A DNA stretch of 14,858 bases. It comes from an uncultured Oscillospiraceae bacterium. GTDB lineage: Bacteria; Bacillota; Clostridia; Oscillospirales; Ruminococcaceae. A program made the translations under genes and the position numbers. How positions within the stretch are numbered: the stretch's first letter is position 1; each line of letters starts with the position of its first letter. The stretch is taken from positions 1 through 14,858 of the forward strand of contig CAJTSP010000061.1 in the NCBI GenBank assembly GCA_910578965.1, written 5' to 3'. The notes beneath the pieces are model-generated. The model had not been told where the DNA came from. It was given only the letters and a program-made list of their open reading frames with translations, and searched no databases. Below, piece after piece: positions 8,025 to 14,484 of this stretch.

Positions 8025-8753
8025 TTGAGCGCACAGAGGATCATGATCGCGTCCGGCAAGGGCGGCACCGGCAAAAGCACCGTCGCGGTGCTGCTGGGCG
8101 CGCGGCTGGCGGCCCACGGATATAAAACCCTGCTGATCGAGCTGGACTCCGGCCTGCGCAGCGTAGACATTATTGCCGGGGTGTGCGGCAAGACGGTTTA
8201 CGACATCGAGGATGTGCTCTGCGGCCGCTGCGAGGGGGCCAAGGCGGTGGTGGAAAGCCCGTTTTACAAGGGCCTTTCGGTGATTTCGGCCCCCTATGAG
8301 GGCGGCGTTGTGCGCCCCGAGGCGCTGGCCCGGCTGGCCGCGGCCATGGACCCTTTTTTCGACTTTTTGCTGCTGGACACCGCGGCCGGCATGGGCGCGC
8401 CGTTCGAGGCGGCGGCAGGGATTTGCCCTGCCGCGCTGCTGGTGCTCACGCCCGACCCGGTGGCCCTGCGGGATGGCCGCATCGTGGCCGACCGCCTGCT
8501 TAAAAACGGCGATAAAAGCCTGCGGCTGGTCATGAACCGGGTCTCGCCCAAAAGCTTTGGCGCGTCGGTGCGGGACCTTGACGAATGCATTGACACGGTT
8601 GCCGTGCAGTTGGCCGCCGTGTTCCCCGAGAGCGCGGCCCTGGCCGGTGCGGCGGGCGGGCAGGCCATCCCGGCCGGCGATGCCGCTTTTACGGCGGCCG
8701 ATAACCTCGCCCGCCGGCTGCTGGGGCAGCGGGTGCCCCTGGCGGTGCGCTGA
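8025..8753 (+). CDS. minD: MinD-family ParA-type ATPase lacking the C-terminal membrane helix
   Basis: A deviant-Walker P-loop ATPase with MinD-type sequence: SGKGGTGKST (residues 10-19, signature lysine 12 and Walker lysine 17), LDSGLRSVDIIAGV as in MinD's IDFDIGLRNLD, VYDIEDVL, and switch II LLDTAAG with Asp118. MinD normally dimerises on ATP at the membrane, binds MinC and positions FtsZ inhibition. Here the protein ends at ARRLLGQRVPLAVR, the point where MinD normally continues with a linker and amphipathic membrane-targeting helix. No minC or minE is adjacent. I chose the TTG at 8025 because GGAGG (8014-8018) lies 6 nt before it, whereas the ATG at 8019 abuts the site directly. 242 aa. 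Family firm; a Min role is uncertain. Confidence 0.82.
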   Translation: MSAQRIMIASGKGGTGKSTVAVLLGARLAAHGYKTLLIELDSGLRSVDIIAGVCGKTVYDIEDVLCGRCEGAKAVVESPFYKGLSVISAPYEGGVVRPEALARLAAAMDPFFDFLLLDTAAGMGAPFEAAAGICPAALLVLTPDPVALRDGRIVADRLLKNGDKSLRLVMNRVSPKSFGASVRDLDECIDTVAVQLAAVFPESAALAGAAGGQAIPAGDAAFTAADNLARRLLGQRVPLAVR

Positions 8754-8870
8754 GGCGGCCGATAGCCTTGGCGGCCCTGCAAAAAAGAGGCGATCCACAC
8801 AAGATTTTTCCGGCGCCCTTTTGCGCATAAAAGGGCGCGTATGATCAAAAAGCAAGGAGGGGATGTTCCC

Positions 8871-9275
8871 ATGAATATCGCGCTGATCGCACACGATTCC
8901 AAAAAGGAGCTGATGGTGCAGTTCTGCATTGCCTACTGCCGGGTGCTCAGCCAGCATACGCTGGTGGCTACCGGAACCACCGGCAAGCTGGTCAGCGAGG
9001 GCACCGGGCTGTCGGTGCAGCGCTTTTTGTCCGGTACCCACGGCGGCGCGCAGCAGATCGCGGCCCGGGTGGCCTGCAATGAGATCGACATCCTGCTGTT
9101 CTTCCGCGACCCCATCAACGCCAAGCCCTCCGAGCCCAACGATATGAACCTTCTGCGCCTGTGCGACGTGCACAATATCCCGTTTGCCACCAACATTGCC
9201 ACCGCCGAGGTGCTCATCCACGGCCTCGAGCGGGACGATTTCGCTTGGCGCGACATCGTCAATCCGCAGCGGTAG
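8871..9275 (+). CDS. mgsA: Methylglyoxal synthase homologue with altered catalytic residues
   Basis: A 134-aa protein aligning over its whole length with methylglyoxal synthase, which converts dihydroxyacetone phosphate to methylglyoxal and phosphate. Phosphate-binding features are kept: AHDSKK (His8, Asp9), ATGTTG (33-38) and SGTHGG. Against E. coli MgsA, three catalytic positions differ: Asp71 is Ala60 (GGAQQ instead of GGDQQ), His98 is Ser87 and Asp101 is Asn90 (KPSEPND instead of PHxPD). Asp91 is kept as Asp80. The fold should be normal, but the standard reaction may be lost or changed. AAGGAGGGG (8854-8862) supports the ATG at 8871; an upstream in-frame ATG at 8841 lacks such a site. It follows minD by 117 bp, a common clostridial neighbourhood, and is closed by a terminator. 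Confidence 0.85.
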   Translation: MNIALIAHDSKKELMVQFCIAYCRVLSQHTLVATGTTGKLVSEGTGLSVQRFLSGTHGGAQQIAARVACNEIDILLFFRDPINAKPSEPNDMNLLRLCDVHNIPFATNIATAEVLIHGLERDDFAWRDIVNPQR

Positions 9276-9342
9276 CCTGCGGCGTGCCGCCCGTTGCGGG
9301 AGGCCTTTGCCGCGCGGCGGCCCCGTTGCTTTGTGTGTTATG

Positions 9343-9373
9343 CCGGGTTGGGCATTTTGCCCTGCCCGGTTTT
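9343..9373 (+). terminator. Intrinsic terminator after mgsA
   Basis: CCGGG-TT-GGGC (9343-9353) pairs with GCCC-TG-CCCGG (9359-9369) around ATTTT and is followed by TTTTGCTTGT. This GC-rich interrupted stem with a U-run ends the minD-mgsA transcript. From about 9380 to 9513 I see only GC-rich sequence with no gene or recognised RNA. Confidence 0.65.
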
Positions 9374-9513
9374 GCTTGTACCGGGGGCTGTTGGCAGATG
9401 CGAAAGGCCGGCGCAAAGCGGGACAGGCCGCCCGCAACGGCCGGACCTTCATTGGCTGCGTCGGCTTTTATATCCGTGGCCGCCTGCCCGGCCTCGCCCC
9501 AGCCGCCTGCCCC

Positions 9514-9542
9514 TTGCGCGGCGGGGCCGAAAGCCTTATAAT
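9514..9542 (+). promoter_or_regulatory. Promoter of hisS-aspS
   Basis: TTGCGC (9514-9519) and a perfect TATAAT (9537-9542) are exactly 17 bp apart, giving a start near 9549 and a leader of about 70 nt. The leader can form a long-range stem, GCCGCCG (9550-9556) with CGGCGGC (9595-9601). It is far too short for a T-box and lacks the conserved T-box antiterminator sequence, so tRNA sensing of the usual kind is not indicated. Confidence 0.65.
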
Positions 9543-9620
9543 AAAAAACGCCGCCGGGGATGCCCAGACGGGGCTTTGCCCGCTTTGGGCTTTTCGGCGG
9601 CAGGGAGTGAGGGAAAGCCC

Positions 9621-10964
9621 ATGGCAGTAAAATACACAAAACCCCGCGGCACCCAGGACCTTCTGCCCGGCGAGAGCGGCCGCTGGCTGCGGCTGGAGGC
9701 CGCCTTGCGGCGGGTGGCCGGCCGGTACGGCTACCGCGAGATCCGCCTGCCCACCTTTGAAAACACCGAGGTGTTTGCCCGCGGCGTGGGCGATACCACC
9801 GACGTTGTTACCAAGGAGATGTACACATTTACCGACAAGGGCGGCCGCAGTGTTACCCTGCGGCCGGAGGGCACCTCCGGGGTGGTGCGGGCCGTGCTGG
9901 AAAACGGCCTGCTCGGCTCGGCGGCCATGCCCCTCAAGGCCTATTACCTGCAAAGCTGCTTTCGGTACGAAAAGGCCCAGAAGGGCCGCCTGCGGGAGTT
10001 CCACCAGCTTGGGGTCGAGTGCTTTGGGGCCGACACCGCCGCCAGCGACGCCGAGGTCATTGCGCTGGGCAGCGAGCTTCTGCGCGCCGCAGGGGTTCGC
10101 CAGGTACAGCTATGCATCAACTCCATTGGCTGCAAAAGCTGCCGCCCGCGCTACCACGCCGCCCTGCGCGAATACTTTGGCGCGCACGAGGGCGAGCTCT
10201 GCGAGGACTGCCGCGCCCGGCTGGAGCGCAACCCCATGCGCCTGTTGGACTGCAAGGTCCCCCGCTGCCGCGAGCTGGCGCAGACGGCGCCAGTCATCCT
10301 TGATTACCTTTGCGACGACTGCCGCGCCCGCTTTGAGGCGCTGAAAGAGGCCCTTGCCGCCCAGGGCATCGGCTTTGTGGTGGACCCGGGCATCGTGCGC
10401 GGGTTGGACTACTACTGCGGCGCGGTGTTTGAGTTTGTGCACACCGCCGTGGGTACCCAGGGCACCATCTGCGGCGGCGGGCGGTACAACGGGCTGGTGG
10501 AGCAGTTCGACGGCCCCGCCACCCCCGCGGTGGGCTTTGGCATGGGCATCGAGCGGCTGCTGCTGGCCATGGAGGCCGAAAACGCCGATTTTGGCGCGGA
10601 CGAGCCCCCCGCCATCTACATCGCGGGGCTGGGGCAGGCCGGGGCCAATGCCGCCGCCCTGCTGGCCGCCGCCCTGCGCCGGGCGGGGGTGTACGCCGAG
10701 TGCGACATCGTGGGCCGCGGCCTCAAGGCCCAGATGAAGTACGCCAACAAGATCGGCGCGGTGTACAGCATGGTGCTGGGGGAGGACGATCTGGCCGCCG
10801 GCAGCGCCCAGCTCAAGTATATGGCGGACGGCAGCGAAAAACAGGTCGCGCTGAACCCGGAGGCCCTGGCGCTCGAGCTGGCCGGCGGGGCTCTGGCCAA
10901 CGCGCTCAAAACGCTGGAGGCCGCCGCCCTGGACCCGGAACAAACCAAGAGGGAGGAAGCATGA
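9621..10964 (+). CDS. hisS: Histidine--tRNA ligase
   Basis: A 447-aa class II aminoacyl-tRNA synthetase charging tRNA-His. Class II motif 2 is CFRYEKAQKGRLREFHQ (Arg115); the histidine-specific motif is RGLDYYCGAVFEF (Arg260); motif 3 is GFGMGIERLLL (Arg312). The insertion domain carries the usual cysteine-bearing segments (INSIGCKSC, LCEDC, LDCKVPRC, LCDDC). The C-terminal region (from about residue 330) is the anticodon-binding HGTP domain. The ATG at 9621 begins MAVKYTKPRGTQD; the frame is open much further upstream, but the promoter and family length fix the start here. The stop overlaps the aspS start by 4 bp (ATGA), so the two are translationally coupled. Confidence 0.97.
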   Translation: MAVKYTKPRGTQDLLPGESGRWLRLEAALRRVAGRYGYREIRLPTFENTEVFARGVGDTTDVVTKEMYTFTDKGGRSVTLRPEGTSGVVRAVLENGLLGSAAMPLKAYYLQSCFRYEKAQKGRLREFHQLGVECFGADTAASDAEVIALGSELLRAAGVRQVQLCINSIGCKSCRPRYHAALREYFGAHEGELCEDCRARLERNPMRLLDCKVPRCRELAQTAPVILDYLCDDCRARFEALKEALAAQGIGFVVDPGIVRGLDYYCGAVFEFVHTAVGTQGTICGGGRYNGLVEQFDGPATPAVGFGMGIERLLLAMEAENADFGADEPPAIYIAGLGQAGANAAALLAAALRRAGVYAECDIVGRGLKAQMKYANKIGAVYSMVLGEDDLAAGSAQLKYMADGSEKQVALNPEALALELAGGALANALKTLEAAALDPEQTKREEA

Positions 10965-12748
10965 TGGAAACCATGGGAGCTTTGCGCCGCACCCACTATG
11001 TGGGGGGGCTGCGCCTGGCCGACGCCGGCGCCGAAATGACGGTGGCCGGTTCGATTGCCAAATGCCGCAACAAGGGCGGCATCATCTTTGCCGACCTGCG
11101 GGATACCACCGGCATCCTGCAACTGGTCTTTGACGATTCCTCCGACCCGGCCGTGTTTGAAAAGGCCGGCAGCCTTAAAAGCGAGTATGTGGTCATCGCA
11201 AGGGGCAAACTGCGCGAGCGGGACGCCAAAACCGACAAGTTGCCCACCGGCGAGGTGGAGCTGTTTGTTGCCGAGCTGCGCATCCTCAGCGCGGCCGAGA
11301 CCCCGCCCTTTGAGATCCGGGACGAGGTCACGGTCAAGGACGAGCTGCGGCTCAAGTACCGCTACCTCGACCTGCGCCGCCCCTCGATGCACCAGCCGAT
11401 CATGCTGCGCAGCCGCATCTGCCAGATCGTGCGCAACTACCTGGCCGGCGAGCATTTCTGCGAGATCGAGACCCCCTGCCTGACAAAGAGCACCCCCGAG
11501 GGCGCGCGGGACTATCTGGTGCCCAGCCGGGTGCAGCCGGGCCATTTTTACGCGCTGCCCCAAAGCCCCCAGCTTTATAAGCAGCTACTGATGCTCTCGG
11601 GCTTTGACCGGTATTACCAGATCGCCCGCTGTTTCCGCGACGAGGACCTGCGGGCCGACCGCCAGCCCGAGTTTACCCAGATCGACGAGGAGCTGAGCTT
11701 TGTCACCCAGGACGAGGTGATGGAGGTCAACGAGGGGCTGATCAAGACCCTCTGGAAGGAGATTTTGGGCGTTGAACTGCCCGCCGCCTTCCCCCGGCTT
11801 TGCTGGGACGAGGCCATGGCCCGCTTTGGCTCGGACAAGCCGGACACCCGCTTTGGCCTTGAGCTGACCGACGTCACCGGCTGTGTGCGCGCCAGCAGTT
11901 TTGCCCCCTTTGCGGCGGCGGTGGCGGGCGGCGGCAGCGTGCGGCTGATCAACTGCAAGGGCCTTGCCGCCCAGCTTACCCGCAAGACCATCGACAAGCT
12001 GGCCGAGGTGGCCAAAACCTACGGGGCCAAGGGGCTTGCCTATACCCGGCTTACGCCGGAGGGCGAGACCAGCAGCTTTGAAAAATTCCTTACCGACGAG
12101 GAAAAATCCGCCCTGCGCGCCGCCGCGAAGGCCGAAACGGGGGACGTGCTGCTGCTGGTAAGCGACGCCGATTCCACCCGCGCCTGCACCGCCCTGGGCC
12201 AGGTGCGGCTGGAGGTGGGCCGCCGCTGCGGCCTGATCGACCCGGACGCCTTCAACTTCCTTTGGGTGGTGCGGTTCCCGCTCTTTGAGTACAGCGAAAC
12301 CGAGGGCCGCTACATGGCCATGCACCATCCCTTCACCATGCCCACCGCCGACAGCCTTGATAAGTTGGAAAGCGACCCCGGCGGCTGCTACGCCGAGGCG
12401 TATGACATCGTGCTCAACGGGGTCGAGCTGGGCGGCGGCTCGATCCGCATCAATGACCCCGCCCTGCAAAACCGGATGTTCCGGGCGCTCGGCTTTACCG
12501 AAGAAAAGGCCCGCGAGAGCTTCGGCTTTTTGATGGACGCCTACCGCTACGGCGCGCCCCCCCACGGCGGCATGGCCTACGGGCTGGACCGGCTGGTGAT
12601 GCTCATGCTTAAAAAAGACAGCATCCGGGACGTCATCGCCTTCCCCAAGGTGCAGAACGCCAGCGAGCTGATGAGCGGCGCGCCCGACCTTGTGGACCCA
12701 AAACAGCTTGCCGACCTTGCCATCGCCTGCGCGCCGCCCCAGCCCTGA
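10961..12748 (+). CDS. aspS: Aspartate--tRNA ligase, bacterial type
   Basis: A 595-aa class II synthetase charging tRNA-Asp. It has the N-terminal OB-fold anticodon domain, motif 2 CFRDEDLRADRQPEFTQIDEE (Arg226), the bacterial GAD insertion (about residues 290-410), MHHPFTMP, GGSIRINDP and motif 3 GLDRLVML (Arg544). Start codons ATG at 10961 and 10964 are adjacent; GGAGG at 10952-10956 gives 4- or 7-nt spacing, so either is possible. The family's usual tryptophan before the anticodon-contacting loop is replaced (AGSIAKCRNKGG). I cannot tell whether the enzyme is discriminating or also makes Asp-tRNA-Asn. Second gene of the hisS-aspS operon, ended by a terminator. Confidence 0.97.
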   Translation: MMETMGALRRTHYVGGLRLADAGAEMTVAGSIAKCRNKGGIIFADLRDTTGILQLVFDDSSDPAVFEKAGSLKSEYVVIARGKLRERDAKTDKLPTGEVELFVAELRILSAAETPPFEIRDEVTVKDELRLKYRYLDLRRPSMHQPIMLRSRICQIVRNYLAGEHFCEIETPCLTKSTPEGARDYLVPSRVQPGHFYALPQSPQLYKQLLMLSGFDRYYQIARCFRDEDLRADRQPEFTQIDEELSFVTQDEVMEVNEGLIKTLWKEILGVELPAAFPRLCWDEAMARFGSDKPDTRFGLELTDVTGCVRASSFAPFAAAVAGGGSVRLINCKGLAAQLTRKTIDKLAEVAKTYGAKGLAYTRLTPEGETSSFEKFLTDEEKSALRAAAKAETGDVLLLVSDADSTRACTALGQVRLEVGRRCGLIDPDAFNFLWVVRFPLFEYSETEGRYMAMHHPFTMPTADSLDKLESDPGGCYAEAYDIVLNGVELGGGSIRINDPALQNRMFRALGFTEEKARESFGFLMDAYRYGAPPHGGMAYGLDRLVMLMLKKDSIRDVIAFPKVQNASELMSGAPDLVDPKQLADLAIACAPPQP

Positions 12749-12795
12749 GGCCGCGCGGCCGGCAGGCCCCCAAAAAACAACTGCAAAAACTGATC

Positions 12796-12828
12796 CCCCC
12801 GCTGTGCCCCGGCATGGCGGGGGCTTTT
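12796..12828 (+). terminator. Intrinsic terminator after aspS
   Basis: CCCCCGC (12796-12802) pairs perfectly with GCGGGGG (12817-12823) around a 14-nt loop, followed by CTTTTGTTT. This ends the hisS-aspS transcript and marks the end of the housekeeping block. Confidence 0.8.
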
Positions 12829-12894
12829 GTTTATAGCCGGCGGCAGATGAAGGATATTTCTGTCTCCCCGGGGCGGCTCCCCTGAAAAATGCTT

Positions 12895-12966
12895 ATCTCG
12901 TCAATCGCGTCAAATCTGGTCAAATCTGGTCAATCTCGTCACATGACTTGACGCGATTGGCGAGAT
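12895..12966. repeat. Imperfect tandem repeats inside a 19-bp inverted repeat
   Basis: ATCTCGTCAATCGCGTCAA (12895-12913) and TTGACGCGATTGGCGAGAT (12948-12966) are reverse complements at 18 of 19 positions; the mismatch would be a G-U pair in RNA. The 34-bp interior holds two exact copies of TCAAATCTGG (12910-12929), a related TCAATCTCG, and the near-palindrome GTCACATGAC (12938-12947). Base composition is lower in GC than in the flanking genes. It could be a decayed mobile-element end, a site for DNA binding, or a strong cruciform. Function unknown. Confidence 0.6.
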
Positions 12967-13060
12967 TGATTATAAGTTGATCGAAACGACCAGCCACACC
13001 TTCAAGATCACGCTGCCAAGCGCCAATGATGAATGGAATCATTACCGCTGGAACCGCCGC
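12947..13060 (+). pseudogene. Possible remnant of a coding sequence
   Basis: One frame reads DAIGEIDYKLIETTSHTF followed by KITLPSANDEWNHYRWNRR, with a protein-like composition unlike the shadow frames of this genome. It recalls the tail of AAA/AlbA-type ATP-binding proteins, which often end with a (T/H)xFxxxLP strand, but this is a weak resemblance. There is no start codon or ribosome site, and the frame runs into the terminator at 13062. Treat it as a hint that a gene was lost here. Confidence 0.2.
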
Positions 13061-13061
13061 A

Positions 13062-13105
13062 AACGTCCGTTATTCCCTTTTTTAGGGAAAAACGGGCGTT
13101 TTTTT
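13062..13105 (+). terminator. Strong intrinsic terminator upstream of the recombinase
   Basis: AACGTCCGTTATTCCC (13062-13077) pairs with GGGAAAAACGGGCGTT (13085-13100) around a TTTTTTA loop, with two wobble or mismatch positions, followed by a run of seven T ending at 13105. It would isolate the recombinase from all upstream transcription. Confidence 0.8.
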
Positions 13106-13133
13106 GTGCCGCCGGCCCGGCAGGGGCAAAAAA

Positions 13134-13142
13134 TGCCATAAT
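13134..13142 (+). promoter_or_regulatory. Candidate extended -10 promoter for the recombinase
   Basis: TGC-CATAAT (13134-13142) is an extended -10 element with a five-of-six -10 box, just downstream of the strong terminator and about 115 bp before the recombinase. No convincing -35 box is present. Expression from it would be weak or need an activator. Confidence 0.35.
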
Positions 13143-13256
13143 ACAAACATCGCTTAACAAGGGGAGCAGCCCTTTGTTGGGGGATACAAACAAGGCCGCC
13201 CCCATCAAAAACCGTTGCGGCCCCAAAAAACCTGATCCCGAAAGGAGACACATCCC

Positions 13257-14117
13257 ATGGACCATTCCCTCACACAGGCGGCCGGCCGGCTTACCCCGGC
13301 CGTGCTGGCCGGGTTTGCGGCCCAGCTCCGGCGCGAGGAGCGGGCCGCCGGCACCATCGAAAACTACCTGCGCGCAGCCCGCCAGTTCGCCGGCTTTTTG
13401 GCCGGCGCGCCCCCCACCATCGAGGCCGCCCTCGGCTGGAAAGCCGCCCTGCTGGCCTCCCACCGCGCGCCCGCCACCGTAAACGCAAAGCTGGCCTCCC
13501 TCAACCGCCTGTACGGCTTTTTGGGGCTGGGCTGCCGGGTGTCGTTTGTGCGGGTGCAGCGGCGCATCTTCCGGCCCGCCCAGCGCCAGCTCTCCCAGCA
13601 GGAGTACGGCCGGCTGCTTGCCGCCGCGCAAAAAAAAGGCGACGCCCGGCTCGGCCTTTTGATGGAGACCATTTGCTCGGCCGGCATCCGGGTGTCCGAG
13701 CTGCGATTTATCACGGCCGAGGCCGCCCGCTTGGGCCGGGCCGAGATCCATCTCAAGGGCAAAATACGGGTCATCCTGCTGCCGGGCCGGCTCTGCCGCA
13801 AGCTGCTGCGGTACGCACGGGCCCAAAAGATCGCCTCCGGCCCCCTCTTTGTAACCCGGGGCGGCGCGCCCATGGGCCGCCGGCTGATCTGGCGGCAGAT
13901 GAAAGCCCTGTGCAAGGCCGCGCGGGTGCAGCCCAGCAAGGTCTTCCCCCACAACCTGCGGCACCTTTTTGCAACATCCTTCTATAAAGCCTGCCGCGAC
14001 CTTGTGCGCCTGGCCGATGTGCTGGGCCACTCCAGCCTCGAGACCACCCGGCTCTACCTTACCAGCTCCGGCGAGGAGCATCTGCGGCTGCTGGAGGGCC
14101 TGCGGCTGGTTTGCTAA
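13257..14117 (+). CDS. Tyrosine recombinase (XerC/D-like DNA invertase/integrase)
   Basis: A 286-aa site-specific recombinase cutting DNA through a covalent tyrosine link. The N-terminal SAM-like core-binding domain (about residues 15-110) contains EERAAGTIENYLRAARQFAGFL. The catalytic domain has the full set: Arg145 (AGIRVSELR), Lys169 (KGKIRVILLP), His232 and Arg235 (HNLRHLF), His258 (LGHSSLETT) and nucleophile Tyr267 (RLYLTS). AAAGGAGA (13241-13248) precedes the ATG at 13257. No excisionase, transposition or conjugation genes are near, and it stands 145 bp from a pair of inverted repeats around a promoter, as do invertases controlling phase-variable promoters. An A8 run (13630-13637) within the gene is a possible slippage site. 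Chromosomal XerC/D is possible but context favours a local invertase. Confidence 0.92.
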   Translation: MDHSLTQAAGRLTPAVLAGFAAQLRREERAAGTIENYLRAARQFAGFLAGAPPTIEAALGWKAALLASHRAPATVNAKLASLNRLYGFLGLGCRVSFVRVQRRIFRPAQRQLSQQEYGRLLAAAQKKGDARLGLLMETICSAGIRVSELRFITAEAARLGRAEIHLKGKIRVILLPGRLCRKLLRYARAQKIASGPLFVTRGGAPMGRRLIWRQMKALCKAARVQPSKVFPHNLRHLFATSFYKACRDLVRLADVLGHSSLETTRLYLTSSGEEHLRLLEGLRLVC

Positions 14118-14172
14118 GCCGGCTTTAAGCAAATACATCTGCTGCCGCGGCCCCAAAAACGCCGCCCAAAGC

Positions 14173-14204
14173 AAAAAGCCGCCCGGGGCAAACCCTCGCG
14201 CGGC
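14173..14204 (-). terminator. Minus-strand terminator between recombinase and invertible segment
   Basis: Read on the minus strand, GCCGC (14204-14200) pairs with GCGGC (14182-14178), with an inner GGG/CCC pairing, followed by five T (14177-14173). It would stop the leftward transcript from the invertible promoter before it runs antisense through the recombinase gene. The stem has internal mismatches. Confidence 0.45.
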
Positions 14205-14262
14205 GCTAAATGGTTTCCAAGGCCGGCTGCGCGCAAAAAGCCTGTAGGCTACACAGCGGCCC

Positions 14263-14282
14263 GGACAAAATCCATATTTTGT
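14263..14282 (+). repeat. Left inverted repeat of the invertible segment
   Basis: GGACAAAATCCATATTTTGT. It is the exact reverse complement of 14485-14504. Within it, ACAAAAT and ATTTTGT are 7-bp arms around an asymmetric CCAT centre, the form of a tyrosine-recombinase core site with two recombinase-binding arms and a short crossover region. The AT-rich core stands out in this GC-rich genome. Confidence 0.9.
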
Positions 14283-14320
14283 TCCATACAATGGCGCAAA
14301 GAACCCTCTACACCACCCTT

Positions 14321-14349
14321 ATTATAGCAAGGCTTTTGCCCTTTTGCAA
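14321..14349 (-). promoter_or_regulatory. Invertible promoter, pointing left in this orientation
   Basis: On the minus strand, TTGCAA (14349-14344) and a perfect TATAAT (14326-14321) are separated by exactly 17 bp, and TGC directly before the -10 box makes it an extended -10 promoter. The start would be near 14314. This is the best promoter in the window after that of mreB. The -35 box overlaps one arm of the dyad TTTTGCAA/TTGCAAAA (14342-14349 and 14360-14367), a possible operator. Confidence 0.75.
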
Positions 14350-14363
14350 CATTTTTGCATTGC

Positions 14364-14398
14364 AAAAAAGGCCCGGAGAGCAAAAATTTTTCCGGGCC
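14364..14398 (-). terminator. Minus-strand intrinsic terminator inside the invertible segment
   Basis: Read on the minus strand, GGCCCGGA (14398-14391) pairs perfectly with TCCGGGCC (14377-14370), followed by six T (14369-14364). It lies directly upstream of the invertible promoter in the same direction, so it blocks read-through into the promoter's transcript in either orientation of the segment. Confidence 0.8.
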
Positions 14399-14450
14399 TG
14401 GCTTTCTGCTGCCATTTTGGGCAAAACCCGCCTTTTTTGGCCTTCCGCGC

Positions 14451-14471
14451 CCCCAAAAGCCGGTTTTGGGG
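14451..14471. other. 8-bp hairpin near the right end of the invertible segment
   Basis: CCCCAAAA (14451-14458) and TTTTGGGG (14464-14471) form a perfect 8-bp stem around GCCGG. There is no clean U-run on either side. It could be an extra protein-binding dyad or an RNA hairpin in transcripts crossing the segment. Confidence 0.4.
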
Positions 14472-14484
14472 CAGCCCGGTGGAG

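Noticed and set aside
7686..9452. 588-codon minus-strand open frame opposite minD and mgsA
   Set aside because: Spans two genuine plus-strand genes and their gaps; the translation is Arg/Gly/Pro-rich with no recognisable domain.
9549..9620. T-box leader for hisS
   Set aside because: The leader is only about 70 nt and lacks the conserved T-box sequence, specifier stem and antiterminator.
10616..11563. Minus-strand open frame across the hisS-aspS junction
   Set aside because: Opposes two well-conserved synthetase genes; no start context or family match.
13008..14291. Long minus-strand open frame opposite the recombinase
   Set aside because: Shadow of the plus-strand gene in GC-rich DNA; low-complexity translation, no ribosome site and no family signature, while the plus strand carries all recombinase catalytic residues.
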